Assembly (NCBI RefSeq): GCF_036370855.1
Contig: NC_088110.1
Coordinates: forward strand, 19,773,501-19,837,500
Direction of reading: 5' to 3'
DNA length: 64,000 nucleotides
Source: Dromaius novaehollandiae
Taxonomy: Eukaryota > Chordata > Aves > Casuariiformes > Dromaiidae
Shown here: piece after piece, positions 1 to 13,400 of the stretch
Layout: each line of letters begins with the position of its first letter
Position numbering within the stretch: the first letter of the stretch is position 1
Program-made: the position numbers and the translations under genes
The notes under the pieces: model-generated
What the model was told of the DNA's origin: nothing
Databases searched by the model: none
What the model saw: only the letters and a program-made list of their open reading frames with translations

Positions 1-19
1 TACCTGTGGCTTCCTTGAA
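1..19 (-). CDS. PKD1L2: PKD1L2 exon 19, partial and uncertain, runs off the window
   Basis: After exon 18 (phase 0) the next acceptor that keeps an open frame is ctacccccacag|ttc at 21-20, giving FKEATG before the window ends. A better-looking acceptor (ttttttcag at 41-40) would read ATG-TGA in this phase and so a stop. I therefore mark this piece as tentative; sequence beyond the left edge is needed. Confidence 0.35.
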
Positions 20-3000
20 CTGTGGGGGTAGAATCACATCTGAAAAAAATCTTATTACAGTCAGTCAGCTTGTCATCCATTAGATGCCTTACACTGATCT
101 TGTGTTCTCCAGCGCTCTGTCTTGTTCAGCTTTAAGTGTAAAAAAATCTTAAGAGGCTTCTGGCATTTTCATCAGCAGACTGTTCAGTCTAACAGATCTA
201 ACTGGGGAGAAGTTTACTTTGATATTCAATTTAACTCCATCATGGTGTCACAACAAACCCTACCCAGTGCCAATTTAAAACTATGAGAGGCAGCAGAACT
301 CTTGAAAGCCTTCTGAAGCAGGCAAATGTTCATACACAGTCCACTAGAAACTGGACCAAACCAAAATTACCTGTTCTGCCTCTGGCACCAAAGTATTCAC
401 AGCTCTGTTTTGTATAGAAGCTTTAAGCACATTGCTAACTGCATTAAATAGATAGTTGGCTGCATCCTTTCGCTTCTGATCATCTCTGCTGTCCTCTGTG
501 TTCACAGTAAGCAAGGAAGCACTGACATCTTTTAGAGTGTTGCTGGCTTCTACCTGCATGGAAAATAAGGAAAAAAGTTTATGTGTATTGGTACTACAAA
601 TGACAGAAGTGACACATGATCTCATTAAGGCTTTTACTGAATATTACAACCTAAGTAATCTAATGGGACTATTTGAGGTCAAAGCTGTTTTAATTATAAT
701 CATTTGTGCTTCTCAAACAGCAATAAAGATGAGGTACTAAAGATGGTATACTAACATGTAATACAGACCCAAAAAGTACAGCCTGCCTCTACAGATGCAA
801 TCCATAAAGAAGATGAATAACATCTGAAGGAAGCTTATCTGTCAAACACTGGGCCAAGATACAGTTTAGATGTTACAGTAACGTAATAAATTAGGTTATT
901 CTGTTTGGTGCTGAATCCAAAAAATACAACTGCATTGTCAAATGCATTTCAATCTTATTTTTCACAAAGCACATTAGATTACCAGCAAGTAATACCTTTG
1001 GCCTTGTGCTGTGCTAAATGCCAAAGAAAGATGAATCTATGATTTTTCTTTTGTGCCCGAATGCAGTCATTGATTGCTTTGTGATTGTGAAAGTACTGGT
1101 GAGCTTTTAGCCCAGGGTGATGAGGAAGCCAAGCAAATTTACTGCAAGCTTGGACATGCTCATTCCTACAATCTGCAGATTCTTAGCAGCCTCAATGTAG
1201 AGTACATGGAGAATCTGAGCAATTTCCTTGTCTTGCCAAAGTTAACCACATACTGATGAAGTGGTCCCAAGCCATTCTCTGGCTCAACTGTATAAGACAG
1301 AAATCAGGCATAAATTTTACATCCTAGCATGCCTCTGGCTAGAAATTGTATCACAGAATGTAACTGGCCAGCCAGTCATAGCCTAGATTGTAGTGGTTGC
1401 TGAGACAGAATCTATGAGTCCAGATTCTTTTACTCTAAACAGTAAAAATGCATTCTCTTCTGGTCAAGACACACATGCTGGTATGGTTCAAAAACTGAGT
1501 AAAGAACAGATAACTGTAAGGTACTGACACTCTTCCAAGCTCAGTGGGATGTAGTAGAGTCTGTACTGTTTGTGTAAGGAGATATGAGGTTAATTTCTTC
1601 TTACCTGCGCTGAGACGGACAGCTCTTCACTCCTGTAAGTGATGTCTTTCAATACTTCTGACATCTTAAGAGCGGTTTGCACTGATGTTATGTTAATAGC
1701 AGACAGAGTTGTCAACATCAACCCTCGGAGCTTGGGACAAAAAGGGATAATTAGGCAAAGGAATAAGATGCTAATTAAGACCATGTAAGTAGTGCTACAT
1801 ATTGAAAGCTTAGTTTACTGTAAATTGTGAGGTAGAATAAGACTTCACAACAAGGATCATGTGAACTGATATTAGCTCCCCTGACAAGATGCCACTTCTC
1901 TTAGTTACTATATAATCACTACTATTATGTTACCTCCCAACTCAGAGAATTTATACACTTAACATCCATTAACAGCTAGGAGAGTTACTTGAGAGAATTT
2001 GTACTTGTGTATGTGAATTACTGTATAAATGCCACCTCTAAAGAAACAGAGCCATGTATGATTGCTGTTACTCAAATAATGAATCTTAATTGAAGGATAC
2101 ATTACATTTCTCCAGATCTTTTCATCTGGGGTACTCAAAGCACTGTACAAATAAAAGCTTAAAACTGAAACACAAGCTCATAGCTGAAAAGAACAAACTG
2201 AAGTTACCTGCCATCTAGTACTTTGGGGAAAATTTAGATAGGATATTTCTCCCACAGAAAAGGCCATTCTAGCAATATTTAAATTGTTTGTGGAAAATCA
2301 GTTTAACTTTTAGTTTAAAAATACAATCCAAATTAGTTTAATCTCTTAGTTTTGGTTAATAATGTTAAAGGAATTCTTCTGTTGATCTGAATGGATTACA
2401 GAGGTTTGCAGAGGAGGGGATTCAAATTCTGACTTTTTGTCTAGATTCTGAATGAAAGTATTTAAGTTTTTCCTGTTCTAGTCACAGACACAGGATGAGT
2501 ATCTTTAACTCAGGACCATCCAATCCCTGAGTAACTCATCAAGAGAATACAACACAGGAATCCCAGTCCCTGTTTCCCTACTCCAGCTGCCAGCTACACC
2601 CATTAGAAGGCCCTACAAATGATTGTTGTGATAACTGAATGTGAAATCATAACAGTCTAGTACTTGAGTCAACTTTAAGGAGAAGGCAGCGAATTCCAGA
2701 AGAGGCACTCTCGTACCTGAAAGATCTCAAATAGTGATGGGCAGATACTTCCTGATTTTTAAACATCTCTAGCCATACCAAAGACTGTTTGTATTCCATC
2801 TCTCTCAGTGCAAATGCAATAAAGCTAGTGGCCATGGGATAAGGTAATGGAATAACAATTGAGAAAGAAATCTTTTATGGATGGATTGTAAAGAAAATCA
2901 TTTGCTTGGGAAAGTAGTGAAAAATAGCTGAAACTTGTGCCAAACACTGAGACAGATAGTAGAAACTTGAAACTTCTGTTCATTTCAGGAAGTGATACAG

Positions 3001-6000
3001 GAGCTTGTTATTACTCAAGAGCTGTCAAAGAATATGAAGAGTACATTTTATTACACTATACTGCAAGAAAACAAGTGTCTGGCTGACCTCTTTTCGTGTG
3101 TCTGTCTGTAAAGATATGTTAAAACTTTCCTCTTGGGTCTCCTGATTAAGGACTGAAGTCACTGACTTATACAGCTGGAACAGACTCATGCTGTTGTTTC
3201 CATCTTTGAGAATGATGTTTGCCTTCTCAGATACAATGGTCTGCAGGGTCAGGTTCTCATTGATCATATCTGCGTGTCCAACCTGATGAAGAAATCAGAT
3301 ATGACCCTAACATTGCCAGGGCTGTTATAATCACCTTTGCACAGCTTCCAAGATCATTTCATTGATAGCCTAGCTAGAGCTGGACAGAAAACCCAATTGT
3401 ATTCCCCAGTTTTTCATAGTTTATTTTCAGTTAAATTTTCCAGGCATCTCTGATCTCCTTTTGGGTCTCCTGACTAAGAACTGAAGTCACTGATTTATAC
3501 AGTTAGACCAGACTCATGCTATTGTTTCCGGCTTTTAGATTGATGTTTGCCTTCTCAGATACAATGGGCCATCTTTAGAAATGCCCAAATATGGGAAGAT
3601 AGCTCAATTCCAACTCAGTCTATGAAAAACTGCTGTCTTTTTAAGATGAGTCCAAATTAATCTACTTGACTGACAAACTTGTGCAAGAGAAGAGACAGAG
3701 CCTAATTCAACCCTGCATGTTTCAAACCTCACCGCATGGATTGCCACTAAAACCAGCACAGTGATGAGCAGCTCCTCTGAGCGTGAAGCAGAAATGCTAA
3801 TAAGTCTCTCATTACTGGGAAACTGGGACAGAAGCTGGGAGTTCTCTCAGCCTACAGAGAGTAACTCCAGACTTACTAAATATAGCTTATGCTGCCCAAT
3901 GTCCAAATAGATCATCTTTTCAAATTCTGTCCTAGAAAAAGAACAGTGGAAGAGTCTTGATTCCACAGTGTCATCTCTGCTAGACAGGAAAAATGATAAT
4001 TATGCCACAGCCACAGGGAAGTAAGAAGTATAAAATGGCAAGTTCCAAAAGTGAATTGTGGTTTAGGTATCAACTTGAGACACCTTGAAATAAAGTAATT
4101 TTACTGCATACCTTCACTGAAGCATTAGTTTGAACTGTATCACCAAAGCTGTTGCTGACAGTAATTGTCATATGTAAAATGAAATTATTTTCCTCTTCTC
4201 CAAGTGGAAGATAAACTGGGAAGAGTTCAGGATCTGGGCTGCAGTGCAGGAGAGAATCTGAAATAAGAAAGATGGGGTTACCTGTCAGACAGATGGGGTT
4301 ACCTATTCTCTAAGAGTATGCTCTGTGCAGGCCTGATTAATTGACCCATTATTAGCCTCTCTGAGGAGTGAAAGCAGACTGTGCCTTCGCTCGTTAGTGA
4401 CAGTAACAGCGCTTGCTAGAAACACAGAGAAGCAGTTGGTCAAACAGTTCACCTCAGGACTTACTTGGTTTCAGATGGAAGCAATACGTGAGCTGCCTGC
4501 TACGACTGGATTGGCATGGATCCACTAAGCAAGAAGTACTGCAGGAGACTGTGAAAGTGGTGAGCACTGATCCCTCCTTGGGAGACACAGCACATTCGGG
4601 GATCAAGGGTGGAGGCACCGTGCTGACAAGGTACGTTTCCTCACCGTATCCACTCTGAGTCATGGCTGGGAATTCAGGGAGCAGAAAGTCAGTGATGATC
4701 ATCCAGGGACAGCACTGGTCTGCAGACATTAATGTTACCTATTCTAGTAATGATGCCGTTTGTTCAGGCACCAGAGACATCAGCATGGGCCTAATCAGGA
4801 ATGAAGTCCCATTGCTGAATAAGCCATAACTACTAGAAAACATGGCAGTGCGAACTTTATGAAGTAAAGCTGTATTATTCGATCAAGTGTTTAGCGTAAC
4901 ATCATTTCCAAATGAGCCTTAACAAAATTATTAACAGCTTGGATTAAGGTAACTGAATTTGTCTTACTGCACGACAGCCCACAACAAACTTAGCTCTTAA
5001 TTATTTTAGAGAACCCCACATGTAACATAATGCCGCTCAACTTGTGGAATAATTTAACTTCTTTGTTAGTGAGGCTATATCTGTGCAACGCCCCGTGTGA
5101 TGTCATGATGGCAGAGACTGTAGCTCAAAGGAGTCTGGAAAACCCTGCTTGCCCCTACCTGTTACTTTGATCTGAAAAGCTTCTCCATGTGTCTGCAAGA
5201 AAGAGCTGTTCATTGTCAACATGGATCTGTTGCTTTGAAGCAAATTCAAAGAGCTCTGCCGGAACCCAGTTAGGCTACAGACTGGAGGGAGCGGTGTGGG
5301 CTAGAAAATCAGATAGAAGAGAAAAGATCACAGTAGAGGCTGTTTGCTGTGATTTCTGTTGTGATTTCAAGTTAGACACTTCACCAAATCTGCAGGCTAT
5401 ATGGTAAACAAGATTCCGCTCAACATTGACAGAGGTTTTGCCTCACTATGGTTCTGTGGTTAGACATACTGTACTGAGAGAATGAACAGTATATTGATGA
5501 CATATCAGTTATTTCCCATGAATATTTATTATAGGAACTTGATTAGATACCTAAGACATATAGATAGAAACCTATGTAAAAAGCATGTGTGCATTTGCAT
5601 TCCCATCTGTACATATACAATCACCAATACTAGCTGCAAGTTAAATAATCCTTTACCATGTCTGTGGGGAGGCATTTCACTTCAGGAGCGAGGTGTCAAT
5701 TAGGTGCCTTCTGTTATAATCCTCCCAAAACCTGGCACCCCCTCACCTCAGTCTTTCTTTTTATTTCCAAAGCTTCCATGTGATGAAGTATTGCTCTGAG
5801 GCCACGTGGCTTTCCCTCAGGCTGGATGGGTTTTTTTTTTGTTTGTGCATGTTTGTTTTGTATGTTTGTTTTGTGTGTTTGTCAGTATTTCTGACAAAGC
5901 CAACGCACTTACCTTGGTTTGGAATGTGTTATCTAAATACCAGTTATAATATACTGCCTGGGAGTCCTTCTGTCCAGAGACACTCAAAACTACTTCCTTG

Positions 6001-7432
6001 CTAGAATTCACTGGCTTGCAATTTGCCTCACACCTGTAAGAAGATAAGACAGCAGTTATGAGTAGTAACTGTACGAAATATCATGGTACATGATGTGGAT
6101 TGTTTTACTCTCATTTGATGAAAATCTGCATGAGCCTTTGGGATATGAGACAAGTGACACCTGTGACTCACAAATAGAAAAACATTTCATTTAAAAGGAA
6201 GAAGTTTAGGAACCTTCATCCCATTTTCAACAGTGACTGAGGTCCACAACCAGCAAACTATTTGTGTTCCAAAACTGATTCAGGCTCTCAACTGAAACAT
6301 ACTACTATATGAGTTCTGAATTGCTTATGTTAATAGATCAATGAAATGCCATGAGGCACTAAACTCTCAAAGACCAATTTTTTTTAAGGCAGTAAGGGGT
6401 ATCTAGGTGTCCAGTAGGAATATCAGACATATCTTAGGGCTTTTATTCCCATAATTTCAATTAGGTTCGCATCTAGAAATCTCCAGCACAGGAAGGATGT
6501 AGTAGGGTGAAAAAACTTAACGGATTTTGAAAAGAACGTTTTTCAGTTCATAAAAGGATTATGTTCTTTATTTGTCTGCATTAGCAGGAGTCTGGACTTC
6601 AAGATACAGCAAGTCTCATTTTGTTTTTAATGGTCAGGAATCTATATATTTACAATGATCAATAAATTATCACTTTATTAGTATTATTATTAATGATGAT
6701 AACTGCACCCCTACACTAGGATTTTGCAGTAGTAATATTAAATAATGAATACTGTGGTTTAAAATCAGACCTGATTTCTAGTTGCAGTTCTTGTTTTGCA
6801 GTCACATACAGACATTGCTCATCTTGCCTCTCTTCGCTTCCATGGCTTCGGACTGTAACTCTCACAGTCACTGCTGACTTTGGAGGAGGAAGGCAGGAAG
6901 GTGGGATCTGCACTTCAGTTTGGTTAATTAGGATGATCTGTTGCTGCACGCATTCATTCCACTCAGGCCAGCAAGCTCCTGCACAAACATTTCCTCTATA
7001 ATTAGAATATTCATAACATTCCGCAACTCTTGTAAACGTCTTGCCTGCCATAGCTTTCAAAGAGCTTTACAGAGCAAACAAATTTCCTTAACCCAATTTA
7101 CAGAGCAGGTAACCAGAGTTCAGACCGACTTCTTCAAAGTAACCCACAAGGTCAGGGATAAAGATGGGGGCAGAACACAGATGTCCTGAATCCCAATCCA
7201 GTTCTCAGCTATAAATGTTTTTGCATCACATTTGATGCTAATTATTGCTGTTTTATTGAGGCACATGTACCTTGCAAATGCCTAATTATTTAAATCACTT
7301 GGGATTAGTTCTTGGCAATGAGGGTGAGGGCTTAGAATGGGCAGATCTTGAGAAATTGAAAACTAGGAGTAGCCACCTTTGGGAGAAGAGAAAACTGTGA
7401 ACTATGCCATATTATATGTATGCCATATGTAT

Positions 7433-7464
<32 letters not shown>

Positions 7465-10400
7465 TCTTTGCCACATATATACCATAAGTAGTTGGTTGTT
7501 AAATGAGAGTGAGGTAGAGGCACGTTATTCGTTTACAGTGAACGGCAAACTTTTTTAACGCCAGGCAGAGACTAAACCATCCTTTACTCTGACTTTCACC
7601 ACTTAATCTGACATGACAGTGAGTTTGTCATTCAGCAAGCAGCAATTGGTGGAAAAGCTTCAGGAAATGCACATACCGCAGGACCAGAGGAAACTAGAAT
7701 TATCATTGTTGTCTGGCCAGCCAAGTGTAACAGTTGTGAAAGGATCCACATGACGACTTGGTTTAATATACATTCTGCTTTTTCTTTTGCGATCCTAAAT
7801 AATAAGTAAATGTTCCAGTTAAGACAGTAGCATGTATAAATGCATACATATCTTGCTTCTTTGTAATGAAGAAAGTCTAAAAGTTTAGGCTCCAAGTCAC
7901 TGTACAGAGAGCTGTATGCAGTTTAAATGATCTTTCCTTGACCAGAGATAATATGGGATTGGAAGCTATGGGAATAGAAGCAGATGGCACAGACAAATCA
8001 CATATGGCAAAATATTCCCAAACTCATAAGTGGCTTAGAAGCCCAACTCTCATTTTCAAAACTAATGCAGGTACTTAGAAACCTAATTCCCACTAATTTT
8101 ACACTTTTGGGCCAAGACTTTTAACCAATGGAAAATCATTTGTCTTCTAGTACGTCACTTTTTTTGTCGGAATTGGATACATTACAGCTGTAGACAAAGA
8201 GAAGAATAAGGTAACCGAATCTGTCATTCTGTGCAACAAACTGTGATGAACCCAGCTCCGAATTAGGCTGATATTCCTGTGATGTAATGCAGTCTTACAG
8301 CCAGTCTGTAAATCATGACATCTTGTTGTGAAGCAGGATGTCTCCTGTAATAGACATTTGTCTGCTATAGTTATAGTTAAAAAATAGACCTTCAAGATGA
8401 TAACAAAACATTGTATCTAGCAATTCTGTGATTTAATTAAATCTAGCAATTCTATGGCACAGAAAATATAGTCCATAATGCAGTATGTTACAAATACTTT
8501 TTATAAATACTTAATGCAGCATTTCTAACACCAAGAAGAATTTCTCAGCATTTCAATTTTAAAGTAAAAACTTTAAATAATACTTACATTTGTCTTTTGG
8601 GTATTTGTTTTGGAGCTACCTTTTATCTTAGCAGAATCTGTTTAATACAAAAAAGATCAGAATGTTTTAGTGCTACCTGTAGGCAGTCCTCAATGACACA
8701 AGAGTATGACATAAACACTCAGGATTTGACTATGGTCAGTCTGAAAGACAGGGCTGTAAGAATCAGACTCTCGAATTGTGATAAAGTCTTGTTACAATAG
8801 GCAAAACTGTAACAACAACCTAGTAACATACTATAAAGATGATCCTGATTCTTCCATCATAATAGTATAAATCAAAATAAATTCACAGATGGTGATGGAG
8901 TTCAGTTGATGTACAAAGAAAAATTGAGGGAAGCACTGGAAATGTCTCAATAGGATTAATACCAAAGTCACTTTATTTGTGGTATAATCTGCTATTGTAA
9001 ATGTAAGGGTGAGCCATCTAGAAGCATTTACTGACAGCAATTTCTGTGATTATTGTGATGAAGATATCTCATGGTTTCATAGCTATGTCCCAGGCCACAA
9101 GCTTCACTAATTATTTCTAGGACAAATAGCAAATGCAGTGTGTAACATATATAGTGTGATGCTGATTTATGACCCCTTCAAAGCCAGGGAAGATGCCTTA
9201 ATTAGAAACAAGCCTCCACAAAAGTTTTCAGTGCTGTTGCTGGAAGGAAAGCAATTACTAGATGCAAACCATAAACACTAAACACTCCATGAAATGCTCT
9301 GATTGCAGAATGTCACTTATGTGGTCAAAAATGGCACTGTCAGGATAATGCAATTACCTTCTTTAAGGGAACTGTTTGCCAGCACATTGACAAGCCCAAT
9401 ATCCACACTCACATTTGAGAAGGCGTTCATGGCCACCACTTTTACTAGGAAAGTACCTAGAGAAGATACATAGTCAATTAGGAATAGTAGCGCACCAATC
9501 CATCCTGTTTGGGACATAAAATCCAATTCATAAAGAAAATCCCATTCTCTCCTGTTAAGTTATTTGGTTTGATGAGTTCACTGCTACTTAAAGGCTTTTC
9601 TAGGAATGAAAAAGTTTTCTATATCTCAGCTTTTTAACAGCTCAGCTACTCTTGTCCTACCACTTGCAATGCTGTTCTTTGTCAGCTGGCTATGGTATTA
9701 CCACACAGGAAACTAGAGACATGCTAATACTGGAGTCCTAGCATCTTGCGAGAGCAGCTGTCTTGTTTGACAATTTCTGCCTGAAGGGGAGAGATGTTCA
9801 AATTGATATAGCGTGGCCAAATAAAGCTTTGAATATTGAACAATTTAGAAAAATAAAATGAAATGATAATTAGCTTCTGTTGTTCCAGCTCTGTCATGAC
9901 ACTTGAATAGTTCATTAGAGGAGAAAATTTTTTTACCCCCTGCCACTGAGTTAGCTCTTAAGGAGAGTCTCTCTAATCCCATATATTAAATTCTCTATAT
10001 TAAAGACATTGATTTCTTAATAACCATAAAGAAAAATGACTATAAAGCATATGCATAAATCCAGCAAAAACTACATGTTGGAGACATGCACAGACAGGAA
10101 GTTCCCCTTTTCTTTGTCATCTGAACTGCGAACTCAGATAGTTTATTACTGCAGTGCAGAATGCAGGGGAGTATAAACTGGAAGTTAAACAAACAAACGT
10201 GATTCAGGAAGATGTCATCATTTGTACTCAAATTAGGGGTGAGGCCATGAAAAACGAGCTCTGCTCACTATGTCTTTTTTATTGCAAAATTCAGGAGAAG
10301 CCTCACTTTCGGTCTCCTTAGGAAAAACAATTTGCCATTTTAATTCTTTTAGATTGGTTATAAGTCAATAAGACCGTGCTGTGCATACTCTCCTGCAGAC

Positions 10401-13400
10401 CAAGTTTGAGCAGTTAAAAAAGTTACCAAATTCAGCTCTAGGTTACTGTCCCCCACCCAGGGGTGCTGTGATGGAATGTATGGGCTCCTCTACACAGCTG
10501 TCTGTCTTAGAAAGACAGAAGATGTCAGCATGCTGTACCTTCAGAGTACATGGGTATGCTGTATGTTTGAGGCTCCCCATGAGGGCTGTCTTCCTCGTGA
10601 GAGCGCATTTCATTAGATCCCACAATGTCAATCTTCAGTTTATCTGGGGCTCCATGAGCAACAGAGACATTTATCTCTAAATTCTCCCCCAGCTCCAGAG
10701 TGTGAGAAGCTAATACAGCCTGAAGACCAGATACTGGCTCAATTAAGTGAACAGCAATATTCTTGGAGGTCTCCGATGTGGTTGTGTTGCTGGATGCTCG
10801 GATTTCCAGCTGATGTATCCCTGGACCTAGCAGCTCTTGAGAGGTACTGTTGAGCGTCAGATTGTGAGGGACAATTCCTTCCTTTGCACTGGATTCAGTG
10901 AGTGTCATGTTATCTGCTAATATAACGTAGGTCACTCCATTACCTGCAAAAAAACAATTCAGAATTTCACACATTCTACCTGTTTTGTGCAACCTTCAGA
11001 TATTTATAAAGGGGTCAGAAGAATACTGCAGCAATGCAATTACTTTGAATAGATTTGCTTCATCTGCTTTTGTGCCCCTCTGAGCTCCCTATGAAAGTCT
11101 GTCACATGTATTTCCTGATGGGAATCTTAAGGCAGTCAAGAGAATTCAAACATGTGCTACTGAATTTTATTTTTTAAGTATGTATGTGGATTCCAGGAGT
11201 TTGAAGTGAGAACTAAAGACGTATCAGCAAATATGACCTGCTCAGTCTGGAATCATCTCACTCTCATTCAGTGAAGCATTTCTGCAGATGCTTAACTTCA
11301 AATATGGAAATATTCCTACTGGCTTCATGTGGATTTACATGATTAAAGTTATGCTCATGCTTTGTCAGCTTCATGCTGAGGGGAAAAGGGTTTATGGTCA
11401 TGTCTAAAGTGCTGTAACAGCTCTGAGAAAGAACCCCTTCCAATAGGGCTCAGAGCATTCAGTTGCAGGAATGCAACAGCTATAGGGAAAGCATTTGCTA
11501 AAAAAGGTATTGTTTTGTGTCATAAAAATCTGCTTCTTCTTATGCATAGCATAATATTTAGTCTGCCATTTAAACATGCAGAATAATTACCCTCACCTCC
11601 ATTGAGTTCTACTTGAATCCATAACAACTCTCCATATAGTGTCCGGCAGTGAGAGCTGTTCCCAGATTCATACTGGCTATAGCACCCAGTAATGCTAAGT
11701 TGATCCCTCTTATCCTGAACAGTCACCCGTTTCTGAGCTGTCACGTGCCATTCGCTGGTTGTGCATTCCACAAAAACTGTAAACTCTCCAGGAGATGAAT
11801 ATCTGTGTGTGACATTGCTGACCAGCCTAGGATACAAAGAGAACTTGTTGCAGAAGACTGTCCTGAGAAGTCTTTAGCACTGTGTGATAACAGTGGTCAC
11901 AGTTCCCAAACCTCTGATCTGACTCAGCTCTAATGCAATCACTTTAATCCCTCGTGTGTTTACGTAAAATTTCTAGGGTTAAAGATTGTTTCTTTGTTCC
12001 AGCTATGGAGTCATTAAGGCTGTATATCAAGGGTGGTCTTTCTAGAGGCATATCTATGGAGATGAATATACGTTGCTGTAAAGCAGGAAGTTTGCAGTTC
12101 AACACCATGCTCATCAAACCTGGTTTGTGCTGTGTTGGCTCTGAGCACAGACATATGACTGTGGATACCACATCATGTAAAGGTGCCCTTAATTTCTATC
12201 TTTTTATCTTACCTTATTTTGTTCCCTGATTTATCTTCTCTTAGATACGTCAGTGAGAGCTGAGGCTGCTCAGCATTTTGTCAGATCATTCTCTTGCTAT
12301 TTTTTTCTCATGTGCAACTGCTTCTATACTTGCTCATGCTGGCAAAAAGGTATCTTCCCTGCTGGGTCTGCTGCAGCTCCAGTAGTGGTAGCAATGGGAG
12401 GTGAATGGATATGAAAAAGTCTGCTGTAGCTGCCAGGATTGCTAACAAGCATAGGGAGATGCTAAAAAGAATCTAAGGATATTCTTCTTGAATGGGATAC
12501 ACCAGGAAAGGCAAATAAATAAGTAACATTCCTGATACTATTCTTTCTGAACTATTTATATTCTTATCATAGTGCCACCTGACAAATGCAAACAAAGATC
12601 AGGAGTTATCATCCTTGACTATATATATTTTTCATTACCTGTTTTAACAAGGAAAAATATTTAGTTCAAACTGGACTTCAAAAACATGCCAGTGTCAAAA
12701 ACAAGGCCAGAAAAGACAATCCCTGTAAAACTAGGTATCAAACTGGATGTAGAAAACAGATGAATATGACTGGTAGCCATTTAGTAGTGAAATAGAAGAG
12801 TTTACCATAAAAACAACAAGACTCTGCTTGCAGCTAGCAAATACATTGCACTTAAAGGTTCAGTATAATAAAAATCATTTTTTATCAAGTACTTTACAGC
12901 TACAGACCTGTGTCTGTAGCTCTGAAAGAACGTCTACAATTTGTAGTACATTACTACTTTTGTTTTTCATTCCTTCTACTCTTTACTTATCTTTCTAATT
13001 CAGTCAAATAGGATTCCATTAGTAGACAAATAAATTTCTAGATTTATATACTTTATTTCTGAGCACTAGGACAATACAAAATCTGATCTTTAAAAACAGC
13101 AGAAAAATGTTTGATCTTTCAAAGACACATTTTTCATTGAATTAAAATAAAACAAGTAACATCCATGATAATGTAATTCCATTATATTATTTTAAATGTT
13201 ATCAAATATAAAAACACTCTTTAAACTGAAAAAGTTGCCCATTTCTTTGGCAGTTACTGAAAGTTTTTCAGTAATTTTGTGCATTCAGGATCTGTATTAA
13301 ATTCCATTAGTAGGAAATAGGAATCACTTGTTACAGTAAGTAGAAGAAAGAATGCGGTCGGCAGCTTGATATAAAATTGTATATTAATTTCAGAATGAGT

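Noticed and set aside
2647-2835. Possible extra PKD1L2 exon between exons 16 and 17
   Set aside because: Exons 16 and 17 join directly in phase 0 in the order expected for the family; this frame has no similarity to it.
8418-8456. Repeated ctagcaattctgtg / ctagcaattctatg as a CR1-type 3' tail
   Set aside because: Only two imperfect copies and no recognisable CR1 body beside them; too weak to call.
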